NCBI GenBank assembly: GCA_017618625.1
Contig: JAFZTV010000030.1
Location: 8,005-72,004 of the forward strand
Source of the DNA: Bacteroidales bacterium
Lineage (GTDB): Bacteria; Bacteroidota; Bacteroidia; Bacteroidales; P3
DNA length: 64,000 nt
Direction: 5' to 3'
Numbering within the stretch: the stretch's first letter is position 1; the number at the start of each line of letters is the position of its first letter. Position numbers and translations under genes: made by a program. Under the pieces are notes generated by a model. That model was not told the origin of the DNA. It worked only from the letters and a program-made list of their open reading frames with translations, and did not search any database. Of the stretch, positions 9,097 to 17,544 are shown in pieces.

Positions 9097-11748
9097 CTAG
9101 AGCTCATTGGAGAGGATAGTGATGAAACTTTCAGCGGCAGGCTCGATGAGGGCGTCGGGGAAGTCGTATGCGGGATGATGAAGTTCTGGACAGAGGTCGC
9201 CGGCACCGATGCCGAAAAAAGCACCACGGTAGCGGAGTAGGTAATTGGCAAAATCTTCGGACCAACGGAAGGGCTTTTGGATGCGCCGCACGGTGAAACC
9301 AGCAGAGGAAAGGGACTTTTCGAGGATGTCGGTGAGCTGGGCATCATTCTCGGTGGCCATGAATGGGTCACACACTGCGACGGCCATCTGCAATCCATAT
9401 TTCGTGCAGACGTCGGACACTATAGCATCGGCGTCGGCACGCAGGGAGTCCATGCGTTTGTTTGTGAAGGCCCGCAGAGTGAACATAACCTCGGCCGAAC
9501 CAGCGGAAGTACCGTAGGCCTCCTCGCCGAGACGCACACAGATGAGGGTGCTCTGGGAGAAGGAATACAGAGGGTCGGGCTGGACAGTCTGGCTGGGCTG
9601 GCTGTTTTTGTCGTTCTTGGTGTTATGGTTTTTATTGCGCCAAGGAGTCAGAATGCTCGGTATGATAGAAAAACTCTGGGGGTTCGGCGCTTCAGGGGTG
9701 ACGGTGCTATCGGCACTACAATTCAACCGCTCAAAACGCTCGATAATCTCGGACACGGCTTTGCCAGGGTTCAAGCCCTTCTCGGGTGTGGAGGCATGGG
9801 TCTGGCGGCCAGCTATGGTGTATTTCACGCCAACGGAAGCAGCCGCGAAAGTGTCGCCACTCAAGAGTACTTCGCCCAATGGAACCCCGGGGATGTTGTG
9901 CAAGCCGTAAACGGCACGTATGTCGTAGCGCTGCATAATGCCGCTGTCGAGTATCTTCTGAGAGCCGCAACCCGTCTCCTCCTCTGGCTGGAAGATGAGC
10001 ATAATATTCTTGTCAGCGTAGAGGGAAGGCGCCTGGGCAATCATATCGGCGACCCTAAGCATTATGGCTGTGTGACCATCGTGCCCACACTTGTGAGAAA
10101 CGCCTCTCACGGTGGAGCAGTATGGAAGCTCTGATGTTGAAAGAGATGGGCTGTCGTGATTCTCGGTCTCGCCATTGACAACTTGAAACTCGGAAGTAGA
10201 GACCGTTCCCTCATCGATGGGCAGGGCATCGGTGTCGGCACGCAGAGCTATGGTAGGGAAATCAGGATTATCGCCGAAGACTGCCACAACACCGTAGCCG
10301 CTGACACGGCCAAAGAACTCTGATGGAGTGTCGGATGACTCGCCAGAAGAGCCCGCATCGCCCACATAGGAGAACACGGTGCAGTCGGGATAGGCATTAA
10401 GGCAGCCAACAATCATATCATGGGCGAACACCTCGTTGCCCGAAAGACCGGGATGGGCGTGGAGTTCGTGCCGCACATGGCAGCGTACCAGGTCTTTGAA
10501 TACGCGTCCACGTTCCTCGAAATTCTTGAAGCTATCATAACTAGCTGCAGCAGGAGAAAGCAGGCACACCTTGCCGACCTCGGTCACCTTGAAACACCAC
10601 TCAACAATCTTGCCATAGTCGTTCTCCTTTATAATATTCCTCTCACCACCAACCGGCCACCGAGTACAGGCCAAATCATACATACGCTCACCCGCCGCAC
10701 CTACGAAGGCGATGTTTCTCACCTCGCTATTGGCCAGAAAATCTATCAAGCCGGCGTAGTCTATTCCACGGTCGAAACCACCAAGAATTAGAGTTTGCAC
10801 GTCACCGACGGCCTTAACCGCCGCCTCGCAGGCTGCCGGAATAGTAGAGATGGAGTCGTTATAGAAACGAATTCCCTTGTATGCACCAACATATTCAAGC
10901 CTGTGTTCCAAGCCCTTGAACTCGGTCACCGCCCGTTTGAACACCTCGCCATCTATGCAGTACAACTGCGCCACATGGGCAACAGCCTCAATGTTGCTAC
11001 GGTTGTGTTCGCCTGGCAGACGACTTGACACACTGCCGTAAACAGGCTGGTCGTCAGCCGAATAGGATTCAACCTGAGAACGGAACTGCTCTTGGCAGGA
11101 GTCGACCAAAGAGGATAGCTCGGCGTTGTCTTTACAATATATAAAGGTGTCGCCGTCACACTGGCGCAAGCCAATCTGCATCTTGGCCATCTTGTAGCCG
11201 TCATAGCTCTCATAGTGGTCCAGATGCTCCTGAAAGAGATTGAGCAGAACTCCGATATGCGGACCACGGTGTATGTTCTCCAACTGATGGCACGACAACT
11301 CAGCCACAACTATGGTTGAGATGTCCATCTGCTCGACGAGTTCAAAAAGCGGTATGCCTATGTTGCCGCCCAACAGCACATTGTAGCCAGCGGCCTTGAA
11401 CACATTGTATATTAACGAGGTCGTGGTGCTCTTTCCTTTGGTGCCGGTGACACCGATTACCTGGTCGCCATAAACCCGCAGGAAGACGTCGGTCATGGAA
11501 GTCACCTCGGTCTTGCGGCACAAGTCACTCAGCACACTCATAGGAACGCCAGGGGACTTCACCACCATATCGTAATTATTATCAGTGAGAGCCGCACGAA
11601 TCGCCTCGTTGTTCTCGGCTGTAGCAACCTCGGCACAGACTCCCAGCTTCTCAAGCAGAGCCAGCGCCGACTTGCCCTCACGCCCCAAACCGGCAATCAA
11701 AACCCTTTTGCCTTCGAAAATACGCCGTATATCCGCTTCTAGATACAC
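9097..11748 (-). CDS. MurD-like Mur ligase fused to M20 amidohydrolase
   Basis: A single 883-residue frame carries two complete enzymes. Residues 1-421 are a MurD-type ligase joining glutamate to UDP-MurNAc-L-Ala: Rossmann-like GLGREGKS (20-27), P-loop GTKGKST (102-108), central block ELSCHQLENI, and the MurD C-terminal signature SPAAASYDSFKNFEERG (399-415). Residues 422-883 are an M20 metallopeptidase/amidohydrolase with all its metal ligands: CGHDGH (554-559), the Glu pair 589-590, His651 and His858. There is no linker; RCHVRHELHAHPGLSG starts the M20 domain directly. The GLGREG start resembles MurD2, the L-Glu-adding ligase known to work with MurL, and a murL-like gene lies 171 bases upstream. 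An insertion rich in Pro, Ser and Asn (about 685-730) interrupts the M20 part. The substrate of the M20 domain is unknown. Confidence 0.88.
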   Translation of the reverse strand: MYLEADIRRIFEGKRVLIAGLGREGKSALALLEKLGVCAEVATAENNEAIRAALTDNNYDMVVKSPGVPMSVLSDLCRKTEVTSMTDVFLRVYGDQVIGVTGTKGKSTTTSLIYNVFKAAGYNVLLGGNIGIPLFELVEQMDISTIVVAELSCHQLENIHRGPHIGVLLNLFQEHLDHYESYDGYKMAKMQIGLRQCDGDTFIYCKDNAELSSLVDSCQEQFRSQVESYSADDQPVYGSVSSRLPGEHNRSNIEAVAHVAQLYCIDGEVFKRAVTEFKGLEHRLEYVGAYKGIRFYNDSISTIPAACEAAVKAVGDVQTLILGGFDRGIDYAGLIDFLANSEVRNIAFVGAAGERMYDLACTRWPVGGERNIIKENDYGKIVEWCFKVTEVGKVCLLSPAAASYDSFKNFEERGRVFKDLVRCHVRHELHAHPGLSGNEVFAHDMIVGCLNAYPDCTVFSYVGDAGSSGESSDTPSEFFGRVSGYGVVAVFGDNPDFPTIALRADTDALPIDEGTVSTSEFQVVNGETENHDSPSLSTSELPYCSTVRGVSHKCGHDGHTAIMLRVADMIAQAPSLYADKNIMLIFQPEEETGCGSQKILDSGIMQRYDIRAVYGLHNIPGVPLGEVLLSGDTFAAASVGVKYTIAGRQTHASTPEKGLNPGKAVSEIIERFERLNCSADSTVTPEAPNPQSFSIIPSILTPWRNKNHNTKNDKNSQPSQTVQPDPLYSFSQSTLICVRLGEEAYGTSAGSAEVMFTLRAFTNKRMDSLRADADAIVSDVCTKYGLQMAVAVCDPFMATENDAQLTDILEKSLSSAGFTVRRIQKPFRWSEDFANYLLRYRGAFFGIGAGDLCPELHHPAYDFPDALIEPAAESFITILSNEL

Positions 11749-11753
11749 CCTTT

Positions 11754-11801
11754 GAGTTTGCTTGAATGAGTTATTGTTTAGTGAGTTAGCGATTAACTTT
11801 G
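11754..11801. repeat. Octamer-periodic leader of the murD-M20 gene
   Basis: Six 8-base steps in register (GAGTTTGC, TTGAATGA, GTTATTGT, TTAGTGAG, TTAGCGAT, TAACTTTG). Words such as GTTATTGT and TTAGTGAG are shared with the octamer arrays elsewhere. It lies in the 5' leader, between the -7 box and the ATG. Confidence 0.45.
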
Positions 11802-11863
11802 TTTATATTCCGTTGCCTTTGTAAGCGACGTGGAAAACCATACGCTCACTTAGCAACAAATTG

Positions 11864-11871
11864 CAAAAATA
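11864..11871 (-). promoter_or_regulatory. -7 box for the murD-M20 gene
   Basis: The minus strand reads TATTTTTG (consensus TAnnTTTG), 115 bases upstream of the fusion gene ATG and downstream of the murL stop. The fusion can thus be transcribed on its own as well as by read-through from murL. Confidence 0.55.
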
Positions 11872-11919
11872 CGATTTTTTGCCAAAACATATACCTTAAA
11901 CGTAGCCTAGGCTGAAAAG

Positions 11920-13275
11920 TTACGCTATGGAAGCTTTAAGTATTCCTAGTTCTGCGGCCGACAAGTTGTGGTCGTTGAAAAGGGTTTCGGTGCTTACCAT
12001 TTCGCCACTGTAATCGAAAGCTCTCAGTAGAGCAGGCATGTGGGAGTCGGTATACCAGCGGCGTTTGGCCATCATGAGGGCTGTATTGACTTCGCTGATA
12101 GTGCCGACACACTCGAAAGGCTTGCTTTCGGTGTGGCCAGTCAGCTCCTCGAAATAGCCGCGAAGCTCGCAGTCGTCGAGCATCGACTTGCCGAATATGG
12201 CGTTCAGACGGTCAGGCTCGATGAACGGCGAAAGAATGATGTATGCAAAAAGGCACTTGGCGCATCTGCCGCACCAGATGTCCTGCTTGCTGCCGGCATT
12301 GCAGCTCTTAAACACATCGAAATACTTGTCGTGACGGGAGAAAAGCATGGCAATCTGCAACTCGCTAAGCGGTCGCAGGAAGCTGAAATAGTTCACATTG
12401 GCCGTCACATATTTCGCCACATACGTACGGAAATCGTTCTCAAACTCAAGACTTTTTGAATACTGATGGTTCACTGTACTGCCTGCCACCGTTGATTCGT
12501 TGGCACTATTCTCGTTGGACAAGGCAACGTTACGTACCCCTGCCAGCGTCGCCGCCAACAGCGTATAAAAGGCCAGCATGGCCGAGAAGGGAGTGTGCCC
12601 GTTCAGACAGCCCTTGGCATTCAGGCCAAGCAGTGTTGAATCGATACGACGATTGATGATAAGAGTCTCCTCCGGCGAGAAACCGCCTCGCTCGGCACAC
12701 ATAGTCGTAGCTCCGCGAGGGTTCATTATCAACGGCCTAACACCTTGGTTGCGTAGAAGTTCGAGCGTTACCACCGAGTCTTTGCCGCCTCCGATGGGAA
12801 CGAGATAATTGGTAGCCTGATTGAATGACTTCATGGTAGATGGAGTATTTGCATCTGGATTATTGCACTCACATTCGATAGTCATGAAGTCATCTATCGT
12901 GGCACGGATGCCGTTGGTGTAAAAGAACTCGCCCAAGCCGTTGAAGTAAATCTTCTTCCAGAATCGGACCTGCTCGGAATCGAGGCTATGGGGCAGCACC
13001 CTTACCACTTTGGGGCATACGCACTTCCAATAACTCACCAACTCTATCATGCCGATATTGAAAACCAGCGAATCCATCAGCTCTTTCGGCTGATCGAAAT
13101 TCAAAAAAGGTCTATGCGGAATCGAGGCCGTCGGATGAAACACAATCTTATCGTTCAGCCGAAACGAAAACTCCATCCGAAGTCCCTCGGCATCGACGGT
13201 ATACGAGTAGTTCTCGTACACCATCTCGCCGAAAGTCATCCGGTATGTGTTATATTTTTTTTGATTGCTAACCAC
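11920..13275 (-). CDS. murL: UDP-MurNAc-L-Ala-L-Glu epimerase (MurL) candidate
   Basis: A 451-residue cytoplasmic protein with the PP-loop-like motif PIGGGKDS (160-167) and a late cysteine cluster CGRCAKC (335-341). From memory, this combination and length match MurL. MurL adenylates the terminal L-glutamate of UDP-MurNAc-L-Ala-L-Glu and inverts it to D-glutamate, giving AMP and pyrophosphate. It works after MurD2, and the adjacent MurD-like domain supports that reading. The start is GTG 13275 (MVSNQKK); an ATG at 13239 would remove only 12 residues. It follows the coiled-coil lipoprotein gene by 30 bases and probably shares its transcript. The alternative is another PP-loop ATPase of unknown function. 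The family call rests on motif, size and context, with no alignment. Confidence 0.75.
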   Translation of the reverse strand: MVSNQKKYNTYRMTFGEMVYENYSYTVDAEGLRMEFSFRLNDKIVFHPTASIPHRPFLNFDQPKELMDSLVFNIGMIELVSYWKCVCPKVVRVLPHSLDSEQVRFWKKIYFNGLGEFFYTNGIRATIDDFMTIECECNNPDANTPSTMKSFNQATNYLVPIGGGKDSVVTLELLRNQGVRPLIMNPRGATTMCAERGGFSPEETLIINRRIDSTLLGLNAKGCLNGHTPFSAMLAFYTLLAATLAGVRNVALSNENSANESTVAGSTVNHQYSKSLEFENDFRTYVAKYVTANVNYFSFLRPLSELQIAMLFSRHDKYFDVFKSCNAGSKQDIWCGRCAKCLFAYIILSPFIEPDRLNAIFGKSMLDDCELRGYFEELTGHTESKPFECVGTISEVNTALMMAKRRWYTDSHMPALLRAFDYSGEMVSTETLFNDHNLSAAELGILKASIA

Positions 13276-13305
13276 TAACGGATTTTTTACCTATGAGGGA
13301 ACGCA

Positions 13306-15369
13306 CTATTTCAAAGTAAAGCTCACCTTGCCGATTTCGTTACCGTTGGCATACAGGGTGACCCAGTAGAGGCCAGGCTCCATGACCACACTGTCGAGTT
13401 TGCGCCATACGATGCTCACCTTGCGGGAGCCGCCCCAGAACTCGATGTCCTGCTTTGCGGTGTATTGAATTTCGGTGTCGCCGCTCTTGAAGGTGTCGGA
13501 ATTGGCGCCCTCGTTGCTCACCAGACGGTTCTTGGAGTTGGAGATGCGAGCGTATATCGTGATGGTGCCAGGGTCAACCACATAGTTGTCAAGGATGGTA
13601 GCGTCGATTTTTACGAGCTTCACGTCACTGCCTTTTGAGGCCTCTTTCACCACGGTGCCGCTGATGCTCTTGCCGGGAGTAGCCACCACGTCGGTGGTGA
13701 CGAGTATGCTGGCTTTCTCAAGTTTCTGACGGATTTTATCGCTCTGGCTGTCAAGTTTGCGCAGTTCGCTGTTTTCGGCTTTGAGCTGCCCGTTCTCGGC
13801 TTTGAGCTGCTCGTTTTCGGCACGCAGACGTTCGATTTCGGCGACATAGCTGTCACACAGCTTCTGCAGCTCGGAAAGTTTCTGGTTGACATTGGATGCC
13901 GAAGGAGCGGAAGCGCTGGCTTGAACGGATACGTTGGCGTTGGCCGAAGCACTAGCCTTAGCGTCAGCCGCCTCTTTCAGAGCGGCCTCGGTCCTGTTGT
14001 TGGCAGCGGTGAGGTCGGCCTGAGCCTTGGCGAGGACCGCTTCCTTCTCGTTCAGCTGCTTCTGCAGTTTTGCCAGGTCGGCCTTCTGGTTCTCAACCTG
14101 AGCCTGCAATGTGGCAATCTGCTGTTCATATTTTGCGTTGGCTGAGACGTTGGCCGAAGCCGAAGCAGCAACCGAAGCGTTGGCTTTAGCCAGGTCGGCG
14201 TCCTTCTTCGACAGGTCGCTCTGAGCGGCAGAAAGCTGTGCCTCAAGTTCTTTCACACGAACGTTAAGATTAGAGACGCTGGCTTCCAGCTGTGCGGATT
14301 TGGAGTTGCACTGGGAGAGCTGGGCTTCGAGTTGCTGGTTGGCTGACACATTGGCCGAGGCCGAGACGCTGGCGGAAGACTCGAGTTTCGACACCTTCTC
14401 GTTGCACTGGGAGAGCTGGGCTTCAAGCTGAGCCTTGGACTTCTCGAGCTGAGAAAGCTGAGCGTTGAGCTGCTTCACCTGACCTTCGAGCTGCACGTTG
14501 GCAGAAGCGGAAGCGGAGGCAGAGGCCTGCTGGCTGTTGAGGACCTTCATCTGGTCGTTCAATGCGGCGATGTCTGACTCGAGTTTCGTTATCTTGGCGC
14601 TCAACTGTGCGTTCTTGGTGTTCAGTTCAGCGTTCTGCTTGGAGAGACTTTCGTTCTGTTTTGTGAGAGCCGAGACATTGGCTGAGACATCGGCTTTTGC
14701 CGAGCCCGAAGCCTTGAGCTCGCCATTCAAGCCCTCAATACGAGTGTTGAGAGAAGAGATCTGGCCGTTAAGGTTTGCAATAACGCCCTCCTGCTGAGAT
14801 ACTTGCTTCTGGAGTTTCTCTACCTGGGCCTTGCACTGAGCCTCACTGGCGGAAGCGTTGGCAGAAACGGCGGCAGAAGCTGAAGCGGACGCCGAGGCAT
14901 TATTCTTCAACTGGGCAATCTCTTTCTCCTGAGCGTCGAGACGGCGCTGGAGTTCTTTTATGACCGACTCTTTAGAGCGCAACTCAGCCTCCTGTTTGCT
15001 GCAATCGGCCGAGACCGAAGCGGAGGCAGAGACGTTTCCTCCAGCAGTAGCCTGGGCACTCACACTGGACGATTGTCTGGACGACTTCTGACTGCTCCTC
15101 GCACGGCGCAGCTGGGCAAGGAGGTCGCGAATCTCGGCAGCCTGGGCATTGATGGTGCTGTCTTTCTGCGTCATCTGACCGTCGAATTCCTGGTTGTCAG
15201 CCTTCACTTTTGCATACTGTTCCATTATGCTGTCGTAACGCTCCTGCATGGCGATAAGTTCCTTTTCGGACACTTTCACACCGCTTTTGTCACAGGACAC
15301 CGTCGATAACATCGTAGCCACGGTCACTGCCGCAACTATCAAAAACCGCTTACTGTAATTCATTTTCAT
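13306..15369 (-). CDS. Coiled-coil lipoprotein with Ala/Ser/Asn-rich spacers
   Basis: No known family is recognised. A lipoprotein signal (start MKMNYSKRF at 15369; lipobox before CDKSG) anchors a protein of about 687 residues. From about residue 20 to 550 it alternates heptad-like helical stretches rich in Gln, Leu, Lys and Glu with seven or eight uncharged spacers built from ASASA, NVSA and SVSA words, spaced 50-80 residues apart. The last ~130 residues are a globular, beta-rich domain with no coiled coil (DPGTITIYARISNSKN and MEPGLYWVTLYANGNEIGK). Such a layout suits a periplasmic rod or tether with a head domain. The TATTTTTG box at 15404-15411 drives it, and murL follows 30 bases downstream, hinting at an envelope role. 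Confidence 0.75.
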   Translation of the reverse strand: MKMNYSKRFLIVAAVTVATMLSTVSCDKSGVKVSEKELIAMQERYDSIMEQYAKVKADNQEFDGQMTQKDSTINAQAAEIRDLLAQLRRARSSQKSSRQSSSVSAQATAGGNVSASASVSADCSKQEAELRSKESVIKELQRRLDAQEKEIAQLKNNASASASASAAVSANASASEAQCKAQVEKLQKQVSQQEGVIANLNGQISSLNTRIEGLNGELKASGSAKADVSANVSALTKQNESLSKQNAELNTKNAQLSAKITKLESDIAALNDQMKVLNSQQASASASASANVQLEGQVKQLNAQLSQLEKSKAQLEAQLSQCNEKVSKLESSASVSASANVSANQQLEAQLSQCNSKSAQLEASVSNLNVRVKELEAQLSAAQSDLSKKDADLAKANASVAASASANVSANAKYEQQIATLQAQVENQKADLAKLQKQLNEKEAVLAKAQADLTAANNRTEAALKEAADAKASASANANVSVQASASAPSASNVNQKLSELQKLCDSYVAEIERLRAENEQLKAENGQLKAENSELRKLDSQSDKIRQKLEKASILVTTDVVATPGKSISGTVVKEASKGSDVKLVKIDATILDNYVVDPGTITIYARISNSKNRLVSNEGANSDTFKSGDTEIQYTAKQDIEFWGGSRKVSIVWRKLDSVVMEPGLYWVTLYANGNEIGKVSFTLK

Positions 15370-15403
15370 GTATCTTAATGTTTTGTTTGTTTCCAAATAG
15401 GCT

Positions 15404-15411
15404 GCAAAAAT
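15404..15411 (-). promoter_or_regulatory. -7 box for the coiled-coil lipoprotein / murL unit
   Basis: The minus strand reads TATTTTTG, matching TAnnTTTG, 34 bases upstream of the lipoprotein ATG at 15369. It diverges from the box at 15516-15523. Confidence 0.6.
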
Positions 15412-15476
15412 ACTCTTTTTTATATAAGCATTCCAAAAAAGATTTCAACAGCCAGTGAACTTCGGATGTTCTCAAT

Positions 15477-16406
15477 ATGCCAAACGAAAAGAGCCGTTTA
15501 ACTGGAAAATTATTGTATTTTTGCAGCCGAATTGCACATAACACACCTGTCATCACGCATTCTTACAATCATATACACCTTCAACTGACGGCGATTACCC
15601 TATGGCTGCTTTGTGTGGTCGGTGCATACGGACAGACGACAGGGCATCCTAGGTTTTCGCTAACGGTGAGCAATGGGAGCGGATACGGAGAGGTTCGCGA
15701 CCTGGGGACGTCACCGAGGGTTTATGACAATCTTTCGCTCAGACAGGGTTTGGAGTTCAACGCAGAGACGGTGGGTTGGTCGTTTTCGGGGCGTTTCGGC
15801 GTAAGCGGTGCGTTAAACACCTCGAAGATAAAATACCTGTTGAAAAAAGGGAGCTATTCGGGATATTCCGGCAGTGTGGACATAGCCATTTCAGCCCTAA
15901 GGCAAGTGTGGTGCAACAGTGAAGCCACATGGAGCATTGCCGTCGGAGGAGGCTTGTCGAACCACACGTACATCGGATATACACCGAAATTCATGAACGC
16001 CTCATTCGCCCTCACCGACCTCTTCCAGCCGGATTTCCAAGTGATGGTACAATACAACCTGCCCAACTCGAACCCGTTGGTTGTGATGCCAGGATGGTTT
16101 GCAGCGTTCGCTTCAGTAACGGTATCGCCGATTGGTCTTGCCTACCGCCCAGGCTATTCATTTATAGACAACTATACCGATGGCCGCGAGGTAAAAAACT
16201 ACATCTTCAACACATATCGCACCGCCTTTGCGTGGCTACCACAATTAACCGCCGAACTGGGTGTGAGATTCAACCTGCGCAGCGGCAACCGCATATCGCT
16301 GGCATACATGTGGAACTACCGCTCGTCGCACGGCACGGCGGATTGGCAGTTCGACGAGGTAAACCATCTACTGTCGATAGAGTTAAACATACTGTTGAAA
16401 AAATGA
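15477..16406 (+). CDS. Outer-membrane beta-barrel-like protein, start uncertain
   Basis: No specific family is recognised. The 309-residue frame has a hydrophobic segment ending in VVGAYGQ (a plausible signal-peptide end), then alternating aromatic/polar strands with many Gly, Tyr and Asn (NGSGYGEVRD, YSGYSGSVDIAIS, SGNRISLAYMWNYRSSHG). It ends in SIELNILLKK, as expected of an outer-membrane barrel. The only ATG (15477) would put 35 residues before the hydrophobic core, and a good -7 box lies inside that stretch (15516-15523). The true start is therefore probably a non-ATG codon downstream. The stop overlaps the next start (ATGA at 16403), so it is coupled to the S41 protease gene. Confidence 0.65.
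   Translation: MPNEKSRLTGKLLYFCSRIAHNTPVITHSYNHIHLQLTAITLWLLCVVGAYGQTTGHPRFSLTVSNGSGYGEVRDLGTSPRVYDNLSLRQGLEFNAETVGWSFSGRFGVSGALNTSKIKYLLKKGSYSGYSGSVDIAISALRQVWCNSEATWSIAVGGGLSNHTYIGYTPKFMNASFALTDLFQPDFQVMVQYNLPNSNPLVVMPGWFAAFASVTVSPIGLAYRPGYSFIDNYTDGREVKNYIFNTYRTAFAWLPQLTAELGVRFNLRSGNRISLAYMWNYRSSHGTADWQFDEVNHLLSIELNILLKK
15516..15523 (+). promoter_or_regulatory. -7 box for the outer-membrane protein / S41 protease pair
   Basis: TATTTTTG fits TAnnTTTG and sits in an AT-rich stretch. It lies 39 bases inside the longest open frame of the gene it should drive, which is why that frame's first ATG is doubted. Confidence 0.5.
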
Positions 16407-17431
16407 GACGCACCACACCATTAATAATACTTGCCACAGCCTTGTTTTTCATCTCGTGCGAGAAGGCTTTTCTGCGCAATCCCGACGCCGAACCCACGAA
16501 GGTATTTGAGTATCTGTGGCAGAGGGTGGACAGGCAGTATGCACTGTTCGACGTGAAGGGTGTGGATTGGGACTCGATACATGATGTGTATGCAATGCAA
16601 GTGAATGACGGGATGGACGACGACAGTTTGTTCAGGGTGCTTGCGGCGATGCTCAACACATTGAACGACGGGCATGTGAACATCGTGTCACCGTTTGACG
16701 TATCGCGCAGCGAGGAAATATTCCTTCAAACATACGGACGGCGCAACATAGAGCCCAACGTGGTGACGCTCAACTATCTCGGTGCACACTACCACTCAGC
16801 AGGCGGATTTGCATACAATACGTTGCGAGGCGATTCAGTGGTGTATATCCGATATGGGTCGTTCTCAAACTCGGCATCAACTGCGACACTCAACATGATT
16901 TTGAAACGTTACCCGTTGGCGGCAGGCGTGATTTTCGACATACGGCAAAACGGCGGAGGCTCGCTAGAGAACATCTGGAATATACTCGCCCTGATGCCCG
17001 CCATGCACGCACATCTCTACACCACACAGATAAAGTCCGGTCCTGCACACGATGACTTCTCGGAAGCGGAGAAGGTGTATTCGCCATTCACAAACGACGA
17101 CTATGAACCATATAGAAAACCGTTTGTTGTACTCACCGACAGGGGATCGTACAGTGCCTCGTCGTTCTTTGCGCTGTGCGCGAAAGCGTATGACAACATG
17201 ATAGTTATGGGTGACACTACAGGAGGAGGTCTTGGTCTTCCTAACGGAGGCGAGCTACCCAACGGCTGGACATACCGCTTCCCTGTGACCCGCACGATCG
17301 CGCCCGACGGGAAGAACTATGAAAACGGGGTACCGCCGGACACGGTGGTGATGCTGGAAGCGGCGGCCACGACAGCGGGGAAGGACAACGTGATAGAGGC
17401 GGCTGCGGACCTGATACTCAAAAACCATTGA
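16403..17431 (+). CDS. S41 family peptidase lipoprotein
   Basis: A C-terminal-processing-type serine protease of 342 residues, exported as a lipoprotein (lipobox ISCEK after MRRTTPLIILATALFF). The helical N-terminal region (VFEYLWQRVDRQYALFDVKGVDWD) and LNTLNDGHVNIVSP are typical of the S41 group found in Bacteroidota lipoproteins. The catalytic serine lies in DRGSYSASSFFA, followed by GDTTGGGLGLPNGGELPNGW. No clear PDZ domain is present. The start overlaps the stop of the outer-membrane protein gene by four bases (ATGA), so translation is coupled. A role in processing surface proteins is possible but inferred only from location. Confidence 0.87.
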   Translation: MRRTTPLIILATALFFISCEKAFLRNPDAEPTKVFEYLWQRVDRQYALFDVKGVDWDSIHDVYAMQVNDGMDDDSLFRVLAAMLNTLNDGHVNIVSPFDVSRSEEIFLQTYGRRNIEPNVVTLNYLGAHYHSAGGFAYNTLRGDSVVYIRYGSFSNSASTATLNMILKRYPLAAGVIFDIRQNGGGSLENIWNILALMPAMHAHLYTTQIKSGPAHDDFSEAEKVYSPFTNDDYEPYRKPFVVLTDRGSYSASSFFALCAKAYDNMIVMGDTTGGGLGLPNGGELPNGWTYRFPVTRTIAPDGKNYENGVPPDTVVMLEAAATTAGKDNVIEAAADLILKNH

Positions 17432-17544
17432 CGAGGCTTCGACACGACTCCAGGAAGGGTCTGCATGTATTTTTACATATACACACAATAAAAGAGCAGT
17501 TGATTAGTTAATGTTTATTATATTGCAGAACTAAAAACTTATAT

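Noticed and set aside
15929..16402. N-terminal extension of the S41 protease frame
   Set aside because: It overlaps the outer-membrane protein gene in another frame; the lipoprotein signal starts exactly at the ATGA overlap (16403).
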